In this document: in pieces, positions 56,694-64,000 of the stretch
Layout: every line of letters starts with the position of its first letter
How positions within the stretch are numbered: the stretch's first letter is position 1
NCBI GenBank assembly: GCA_951802425.1
Contig: OX637796.1
Span: forward strand, 2,790,001-2,854,000
Reading direction: 5' to 3'
Length of the DNA: 64,000 nt
Source: Clavaria fumosa
Lineage: Eukaryota; Basidiomycota; Agaricomycetes; Agaricales; Clavariaceae
Notes under the pieces: generated by a model
The model's database searches: none
Seen by the model: the letters and a program-made list of their open reading frames with translations, nothing else
Told to the model about the DNA's origin: nothing
Made by a program: the position numbers and the translations under genes

Positions 56694-57646
56694 ATGTCCA
56701 CCTACGATGCCCTTCATCGACAATGTCGCACTCTCGAGTCTCTCTTCGACACCAAACTCACCGCATACAGCCGCCTCGCCGCGTCCCTATCTAATCCTCA
56801 GAGCCAAGACGTTGAGGCCTCCGGCTCTCCAGAGAGGTGGAAGGACGTCGAGTTAGAGGCAGAGGAGCTCCTCGAGAAGGTCCGTCAACCTTATGCTTAG
56901 GATACTACAAGCTAACACAAAACGCATGGGATATAGTTGGAGGAAGCCAACGAGCAGCTCGCAACTCTGTCTCAGGACACTGACAACCCTCCAAGTCAGT
57001 CTATGGTTAGGGCCATCCAGAGACACAGGGACGTATTCCAGGATTATGCTAGAGAATTACGTAGGACCAAGGTCAGCCAATTAAATTAGCGCTCTACCGG
57101 CTTGGAATTCGAGACGATGCACGTCACAGGCCAACGTAAAACATGCAGTAGAACAAGCCAATCTGCTCAATGGGGTTCGCAATGACATTGAGTTCGTGCT
57201 GTACCTTTGTTTTTGTCACTAGTATGCATACGCTCATCTCTTGCTGCAGAGCTTACAAGTCCTCCGCAGCCGATTCCCTCCTCTCTGAGCGAGGACGGAT
57301 CGACAGTTCGCATCAAATGACGGATGACATCCTCAAGTTCGTCTCCATCCCATGATAAGCGCTCCTCTAATTCGTCTTGTATAGCCAAGCGTATGAAACC
57401 CGTTCCGAGTTTACCCGTCAGCGTTTTTCGATAGTCGACATTAATACGCGTATGACCGGCGTCATGAGTACGTTGCATTCAGTTCGCCAAGAATGATGTT
57501 GGTCTGACGGCTGCTCCATAGGCGCAATGCCAGGGCTCGACAAGCTCGTGTCCATGATTAAGTCTAGGAAAAGGAGGGATGCAATAATCATAGGCGTTGT
57601 CATCGGTATCTGTATCCTACTCATCCTCAGTTATATGCGTAGATAA
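56694..57646 (+). CDS. GOS1: Golgi v-SNARE Gos1 (GOS28)
   Basis: Qb-SNARE of intra-Golgi transport. Six exons (56694-56879, 56937-57071, 57130-57191, 57250-57336, 57385-57467, 57522-57646) give 225 residues, as in yeast Gos1. The N-terminus (MSTYDALHRQCRTLESLFDT) and the regulatory helices (ERWKDVELEAEELLEKLEEA, QRHRDVFQDYARELRRTK) match GOSR1. The SNARE helix runs from RGRIDSSHQMTDDILNQAYE through RQRFSIVDINTRM, followed by GLDKLVSMIKSRKRRDAIII and a C-terminal membrane anchor (GVVIGICILLILSYMRR). It follows SRO7 on the same strand; both act on SNARE-mediated fusion, though at different membranes. It is convergent with the TatD gene, 14 bp apart. Confidence 0.92.
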
Positions 57647-57660
57647 TTATGCTACTTACC

Positions 57661-59096
57661 CTATGCATTGTCATACACATCGCGAGTCAACGTTGCCGAC
57701 GAGTCATCACTATCAATTTCTTCGTATTCCCTCGATGGCTTCCTCTGCTTCCTGTTCTTCCCAAATTCGCTAGGGGGGTGTTTCCCATTCACAAACCTCC
57801 TCCAATTGAACACCAGCCTTCTAACAACACCCCAGTCTTTCCCATGTTCCATTGCAACCTCCAGATTATTCTCCAGTGTATTCTCTATGTCTCGCTCGAC
57901 ATGCCATCCTCGGACGTCTGCAACGATCTGAACCATGTCCCACGTCCGCGCCGCACATTGCACGGCGTCATCCCAGTCGGATTCAACAAGAATGCGGGTT
58001 GGAGAGCAGGCACTCAGCAGCGCGCGATGCAAAGGACTCCGTCCATTGATGACAGTCGACAGGGAGAGAAAAACGTTCGTGTATTTCCTCTGTTCATTCG
58101 TGTGAGTGCCACCAAGGAGAGGAAGGCCCTACGTGCCTCGATGTCCAGCCAAGTCTCAACGCTCAGCGTGCAGCTGTGTATGTCAACACTGATGGCCCAC
58201 CACGCGTCGCCCCAACGTTGCTTCATGCGCTCGAACAGATCCAGCGTAGCACTCTGCGCCTTGACGCTGTGCATACTGACGTGACGGCGCAGTTCCAGCG
58301 CTAGATCGAGCTGCGCCTCAAGCACTGCAAGTTGGTGCGCAAGTGGGGTCATGAATGGTGTCCTGACATGCGGCTTGCTTGTTGTTGCAGTAGTAGTGGT
58401 GTCAGAGGGTGTTTCTGCATTACCAACGTCCGTATTTCTAGCGCTGGTGCTGGTGCTGCAATGCACATGGGGCCAGGGGAGACGGAAAGCTCGGTCGAGA
58501 CCAACCTCGCCAAGCATGGCACAAGGGAAGGATATGAGGTTGGCGCGTAGTGTGCTGAGGACCATAGGGAGTGGTAAAGGCTCAGGAAGGGATGCAATAA
58601 GCCTGCTGAAAGCCGCTTCTTCGGTTAAGGAAGGGGTGAAAAGTGCACGGTAATGCGATTCTTTGGGCGGGGCGGGAGAAGAGAGGCAGATGGTGTGCGC
58701 GAACCATGGATGATAACCTGTATGGTGTGCGGTGTAAGTTGCGAGCAGAAATGACAAAAAAACGGTTGACCAAAGCAAGGTATGACTTTCTCCGGATATC
58801 TACTCGCAAGCTCGGACACTCTGTCCTAGGCACTGAGTTCGGCATGATGTCTCTATGCCCAAGAAAAGCCTGCATACTCTGGGCAGCGGAGGATAATCAA
58901 ACGAATTCACGTGAACGACTTAAGGACTTACGACCTGGTCGTGGATAGCAGTTGACATTGCGCACACAGTAATGGGGCATGCCTCTATCGCTTCGTTCAA
59001 TCCATCCTGCGTGTCCGTCGGATGGCAGTGCACATCCGCAAGCTTGCGCGCAAAAGCAGATGTCAGATTTGAGGGTTGGTGATGTATCATTTCCAT
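57661..59096 (-). CDS. TatD-family metal-dependent hydrolase (Scn1-like)
   Basis: Four exons: 58935-59096, 58771-58825, 58137-58717, 57661-58089; 408 residues. TatD proteins are TIM-barrel metallohydrolases, some with DNase activity. The metal motif HxH is VHCHPTD (His23, His25). Others: VCAMSTAIHDQDRVSELASR, VIPCFGYHPWFAH, GEVGLDRAFRLP, QLDLALELRRHVSMHSVKAQ (the conserved His), ISVDIHSCTL and ACSPTRILVESDWDDA with the catalytic Asp. The insert after FRLP (about 30 residues, Thr/Ser-rich) is typical of fungal members. The C-terminus is acidic. The third intron starts with GC (donor at 58136). Intron 1 is unusually long (109 nt). It is divergent from TRM5, 166 bp between ATGs. Confidence 0.88.
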
Positions 59097-59262
59097 CAAG
59101 AGGCTTTTGACCGAGTTTTAGCAGTTGTGAGTGATGGCTGCTTGATTCTGGGAGTGATCGGATCGGAAGAGATGCTTTGTAGTTGTTCCTTTTAGATGCT
59201 GCTACCACGCACGAACAAATAACGTCCATCGGGTCGAACCTTGCAACGCGGCAGTTTCTTGC

Positions 59263-61186
59263 ATGATTCCACGACTCAGGGAGAATCTAGTACAGTTGAA
59301 GTTATCTTGGAAGCCGCGCCCGATTCTCTTTATTTCAAAGATGATAGATATTCGCCCGCCGCCGAACAAAGGCCTCAAAGCCATTTCAAGCAACTCTGAC
59401 AAGGCCTTATTTTACAAATCATTGCCTGTCCTAGCTGCGAAGGTACCCGCGGCGAGTACCGCGTATGTGTTGGATTCCCCAGTTATGAGAAAGTAAGTTC
59501 AACAATCGCGATGGAGTGTCTCTGATGGAGCGCGCAGAGTTCTCTTAAGGATGCCAAGAGTACGCTCTATAGAGTTCGACCCGGCAGATCCGAAAGGCGA
59601 CAAATTGCTGTTACTGCGGGTACTCGACGAATGTGTGTCTATTCACCTGCGGGTTTCGTTCATTCTTCTCAATTTCTTCTAAATGTCAGCCGAGCTTCCC
59701 CCTGATGCTCGTGAGTTCCTCAAACCGATCTCGACCGGGCTGGTGACCCGGCAACTGAAATTTGACTACGACTATTGGACCGCTGGTGCGTGCATGCTCG
59801 CGACTGCGTCGCGTGCCGCTTTGACGGATGACTAAGGGGATATCAGACGAGATTCTTCGTTCCGTTTTGCCGGATGAACTACTAGATGGCAAGCCTGCGG
59901 GCTTTGCCCAGGTCGGGCACATCGGCAGGTGTCTTTTCACTTTTCCTGCAGTCCTCCCTTATCAAGCGAATTTTTCCTAGCACACCTCAATTTGAACGCG
60001 CAATATCTCCCATACAAATACTTGATTGGACAAGTCATCCTGGACGTGAGCCTGTAGCGTTACTCAAGCAATGCGGTCTCTCATTCATGCAAGTAGAAGA
60101 ACAAGAGTGTGAAGACAGTTGTGAATAAAGTGGACACCATCAGTGACAGATTCCGTGTTTTTCCTATGGAACTGCTAGCTGGCGAACCAGATTATGTCGT
60201 CCAACACGTGCGCTCTCGACTGCGACTACATTGAATATGCATTCTGATCTGGTCGCTTTCTGATCTAGATGGAGTCTAACTGTCGACTCACCTTCGACTT
60301 CACCAAAGTCTACTTCAATCCGCGACTGCAAAGTGAACATGAGCGCCTGGTCATGTCGTTCCAACCTCATGAAGTCGTTGCTGACGTCTTTGCGGGAGTC
60401 GGCCCATTCACCCTACCGGCTGCGAAGAAGGGATGTGCCGTATGGGCCAACGATCTGAATCCGCATGGCTATGAATACTTGAAAAAGAATGTTCATGATA
60501 ACAAAGTGAGCGCCAGCCCATATGACCTTCCCGGGAGTCTGCTGAAGTTTTGTCAGTTGGCGAATTTCGTCGATGTGACTCGACTGGACGGACGCGATTT
60601 TATACGAGGGGTGGTGCGGCGGTCCCTCGAAGAGCCCTTCGTGTTGTTGACGGGCCCCCGACCGACACCCAAGGAGCAGAGGAAAGCGCGCCAGGCCAAT
60701 AAGCAAAGACCTTCACCTCTGCCCGAGACAACTCACACTAGTCCGCAAGCGGGATTCCGCCGTCGGATTGATCACTTCATCATGAACCTCCCAGACTCGG
60801 CGATTGAGTTCTTAGATGCATTTCGTGGAACGTTCCGCGAAGACGAGGCGTATGCTGAGAGATATGGAAGGAGCTGGGAGGTGAAAGCTGTCTACGATCG
60901 TATGCCTTTGGTGCATTGCTATTGTTTCACAAGGGAAATAAACGATTCGAAGGCGAAGGAAGACATACTCGAGGTCGAGTCGTATTCGTTCTTTTTCAAC
61001 CGATGGCATCGCTGCTAATTCCTGTATATTGGTTAATTCCAGAGAGTAGCCCAAAGTCTGGGGCGGAGATTAAGATTGGACGAAGATGAAGTAAAATTTT
61101 ATTCTGTGCGGAGCGTTGCGCCGATGAAGAATATGTGGTGTATCACATTTAGACTTCCGCGGAAGGTGGGTTTCGCGGAGAGCTAA
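59263..61186 (+). CDS. TRM5: tRNA (guanine37-N1)-methyltransferase Trm5
   Basis: Makes m1G37 next to the anticodon, preventing +1 frameshifting, in nucleus/cytosol and mitochondria. Nine exons: 59263-59492, 59538-59632, 59690-59785, 59847-59924, 59981-60045, 60097-60207, 60269-60505, 60557-60973, 61043-61186; 490 residues. N-terminal D1 domain: KSLPVLAAKVPAA. D2: VGHIAHLNL, YLPYKYLIGQVILDKN, VKTVVNKVDTI. SAM-binding: VVADVFAGVGPFTLPAAKKG, WANDLNPHGYEYLKKNV, LDGRDFIRGVVRR; catalytic-region MNLPDSAIEFLDAF. It ends SVAPMKNMWCITFRLP. Two in-frame ATGs exist (59263 and 59341). The 26 residues between them (MIPRLRENLVQLKLSWKPR...) look like a mitochondrial targeting extension. The fourth intron starts with GC (59925). 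Confidence 0.94.
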
Positions 61187-61521
61187 CGCATTCTTATTTT
61201 GCGGTACTTTTCCCTGTTGTGCACTACTCGTCACGCCATGTCGAAATTATATACAAGCTTCTAACGGGTGATTGTGTTCTGACAAGCCCCGTTGTTGAGT
61301 ACGTTGAGTACGTTGAGTATTGGTCCTGCCCTGTGTGTCGAATGCTTAGTCAACACTGCCGTCGGAAACAGGTCGCCATTTTTCAAATTTCAGCAGCAGT
61401 ATTTCAAATAATAAGCTGCATTCCTTTCTTCTTCGCTGTCAAGCGTATCTTGTCGCTTTCTCACGATACCCTCGGTTGCTGACTTTCGACAGTCGTGTAA
61501 AAGTTCTGCAATTCCTCTGTT
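61187..61521. other. intergenic region with short tandem repeat
   Basis: 335 bp between two plus-strand genes. Three copies of GTTGAGTAC/T lie at 61294-61320. No gene supported. Confidence 0.5.
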
Positions 61522-64000
61522 ATGCCTGACGTAGGTCGTGAACCAGACAAAGCATCATCCTCCCTATCAGCCATCCAGAGTGTAAAGAATGCTGTTTCTG
61601 TACCGGAAAGTGAGCTACGGAGATGGAAACGGACGTTCGACTCGAACGCGAAAATAGTTGATGGTCAGAAGTCCGTCTCGTCGATTCATTTCACGTTTCG
61701 CACCCACGTTTAATGGAGGTTGCCTTAGGTTTCTTGACCGAGATAGCTTCGTAAATGCCATCGCGCCCTCTGGGGATCTGGGGAAAATCGACCGTGCTCA
61801 GTTCGCGATGTTGTTCCGCGTAGCGGACCAAAAACGTCGGGGACTTGTTGACTGGGACGACTTTTGTGTTTTCGAGACACTGCTAAAGAGACCTGATGCC
61901 GACTACCGAATTGCCTTCCAATATTTTGACGTGTATGTTGCGTGTGCCTTTCTGCGGTCAATAGTGTGACTTGTAGGACAGAGACGATTCCGGGACAATC
62001 ACTTATGACGAGTTCAAACATGTTTTCTTGACCAATGTCGGCCCTGACGCTATACCTTTTGACTTTGACTGGTGACTATTTATGGTTTACAATCTCGCTT
62101 TACCGCGCTGACGCGTCTTCCCTCAAGTGATTGGGTAAAACTATACTTGGGAAAGAAGAATGGGACACATGTTCTTGGATGTGCGTTTGCAACACTGCTG
62201 CTTCGCTGACGTACTGAAACCACCACTTCAAGACAATGAGTTCACTCAGATGATGAAAGGCCTTCAGGGCGAGCGGCTACGCCAGGCATTCGCATATCTA
62301 GACAGAGATCAGGACGGTTTCATTCGACCAGAGCACTTTAAGCGGATTATACTCGTCCGTCAAATGCTTTTATTATCCAAGATGTCTGTCAATCACGTAG
62401 CATTTAGGAAATTGCCGGTCATAAACTTTCAGACGCCGTCATAGAGCGACTCCCAACGCTTTGCACCCTGAACCCAGGAGGGCGCATATCATACTCTGAG
62501 GTTGTTGCATTCCATAATGTCATCCGCGGTGAGTGCAACTTCCTGCAATCGCAAATGCCCTCACTCAGTTGTGGAATCCGACAGAGATGGATATGATAGA
62601 ACGGTCAGTGAAACCAAACGGGAGGAAGCGGCGCAATTGACCCAGTCTTGGTAGCATCATCCGAGAAGCAACAGCGAAGAGCAGGGATGGACGTATAGAC
62701 CAATCTGACTTCCTGAATCATGCGGCCGCAAGTTCGCGGTATTCCCTTTTTACTCCGATGGAGGCGTCCATCATCTTTCATTTTGCGGGGCGGGGAAGCG
62801 GCGCTCAGAGGCTGGCTTTAATCGATTTCGCCCAACTCCTTGATCCCAGGTGGAGAGCGCCTCATGATGACGCTGAGCCTAAGCCTCCATCAACTTCCTT
62901 CTTGGAAGGGTTTCTGATGTCGGCCTATAATTTTGCGCAAGGCGGTGAGTTGATGCTGCGAGTGTCGGAATGTCCTTTGTTGTTGATATCCCAGGTGGTA
63001 GGCATCGCTGGAGCGTTTGGTGCCACCCTTGTTTATCCGATTGACATGGGTAATTGCGCCATTGCTGCTCGATTTGTTGCGTTGCTAAACTAAGCAACAG
63101 TAAAGGTATGCGCTGCATTCATAGTATGCACTGCAGTCACCAATTGTTCTTAAATGCACATCGCAACGCGTAGACTCGGTATGTCCCTGTGGTGTAATCA
63201 ATAAAACCGCAGATAACCCTACACTGATTCCTCAGCATGCAAAACCAGCGCCGTACGATCGTCGGGCAATTGTTATACAAAAATAGTTGGGACTGTGCGC
63301 AGAAAATTTTTAGAAATGAAGGATTCCTAGGATTCTATCGGGGTATTGGGCCCCAGCTCGTTGTGAGTCCATCCCTACCGTTTCTTATGGCTGCCTCCGT
63401 GTGTTCGGCCCGGCCTGGCGAAGTCCTTTGCTGGGGGAACACGACAGCGACAGCGCGCCTACCAAAGGAGAGTATGCAGTAATTGTCGTCCATAATTCAA
63501 CCTTGCTGTCAGGGCATTGCTCCGGAAAAAGCAATCAAACTGACAGTAAACGACTTCGTCCGGGGACTCACGACCGACCCTGACACCGGCCATATCACCT
63601 TAGGGTGGGAGCTCATAGCCGGCGCTTCTGCCGGCGCTTGTCAAGTGGTGAGCCGTTTCCCCCCCGGTATACCGTGCGGTACTACCTGCTAACCGATATG
63701 ACTGTGTAGGTCTTCACGAATCCCTTGGAGATTGTGTGCGTATGATCGTTCTCGGGCCGGAATTCGAGACTGACTACGAAAGGTGGTCAATTCCAATTAG
63801 GAAGATTCGGCTCCAAATACAAGGAGAGGCGGCGAAAGTAGATGTCATACCCAAAGGCGCAATACATATCGTGCGCCAACTCGGCATTCTCGGCATGTAC
63901 AAAGGCGCGGCCGCCTGCCTGCTTCGGGACATACCTTTCTCTGCCATCTATTTCACTACTTATTGGCATTTGAAGAGGGATGTCTTTCACGAAGGGTATA
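61522..64000 (+). CDS. AGC1: mitochondrial aspartate/glutamate carrier, EF-hand type (partial)
   Basis: Calcium-regulated antiporter of the malate-aspartate shuttle (ARALAR/citrin group). The 3' end is outside the window. Fifteen exons seen: 61522-61663, 61719-61930, 61977-62071, 62128-62180, 62233-62354, 62408-62528, 62585-62603, 62655-62944, 63002-63049, 63101-63105, 63174-63178, 63236-63362, 63513-63647, 63710-63735, 63801 onward. EF-hand half: [32 protein letters not shown] (a full 12-residue loop), [33 protein letters not shown]. The carrier half starts [16 protein letters not shown], then VKTRMQNQ (P-x-D-x-x-K), [29 protein letters not shown] with [13 protein letters not shown], and [15 protein letters not shown] and R come from two 5-nt exons. 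The 150-nt intron before 63513 is longer than its neighbours. Confidence 0.93.

Noticed and set aside
1..64000. Transposable elements, CRISPR arrays, viral or bacterial insertions
   Set aside because: No reverse transcriptase, transposase, integrase, long terminal repeat or spaced repeat array was seen; only short tandem repeats.

Overview
The window looks like nuclear DNA of a basidiomycete fungus, most likely one of the Agaricomycotina. Genes are tightly packed. Introns are many and short (about 45-60 nt, mostly GT-AG). The gene set is fungal: a Brh2/BRCA2 orthologue, myosin-I with its UCS chaperone, FLVCR-type MFS, Sro7/tomosyn, and alkaline ceramidase. I built the exon structures by hand from reading frames, splice signals, phase and remembered family motifs. 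No database search was run. In nearly all multi-exon genes the intron phases close exactly; exceptions are flagged.

Layout. 0-4 kb: 5' part of a DHHC palmitoyltransferase (minus, runs off the left edge), a divergent unknown protein with a mitochondrial-like N-terminus, and an unassigned basic coiled-coil protein. 4.7-13.8 kb: an FLVCR-like permease, NAF1 (H/ACA snoRNP assembly), divergent mitochondrial EF-Ts, alkaline ceramidase, and the alpha subunit of mitochondrial processing peptidase. 13.8-21.5 kb: BRCA2/Brh2, a taxilin whose coiled coil is interrupted by a SUMO-like domain, and UDP-GlcNAc pyrophosphorylase. 21.6-23.9 kb: a tRNA, a small protein with possible beta-grasp modules, a 200-N assembly gap, and a mitochondrial oxaloacetate-type carrier cut by that gap. 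24-37 kb: an Mdm1-type PXA/RGS/PX protein, TRM6, and the UCS chaperone She4 directly upstream of its expected client, myosin-I. 37-46 kb: an unknown coiled-coil protein, riboflavin synthase, a single-pass membrane protein, an RNF126-type RING ligase and a doubtful ORF. 47-64 kb: a 1547-residue coiled-coil protein, Sro7/tomosyn, the Golgi SNARE Gos1, a TatD-type hydrolase, TRM5, and the 5' part of a calcium-regulated aspartate/glutamate carrier that runs off the right edge.

Themes. Vesicle traffic and actin are well represented (MDM1, SHE4, MYO1, SRO7, GOS1, taxilin). So are tRNA modification (TRM5, TRM6) and mitochondrial function (EF-Ts, MPP-alpha, two carriers). Four divergent gene pairs share 90-170 bp promoters. 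The most unusual observations are the SUMO-like domain inside the taxilin, two consecutive 5-nt microexons in the aspartate/glutamate carrier, an apparent excess of GC-AG introns, and CACGTG boxes about 80 bp upstream of several start codons.
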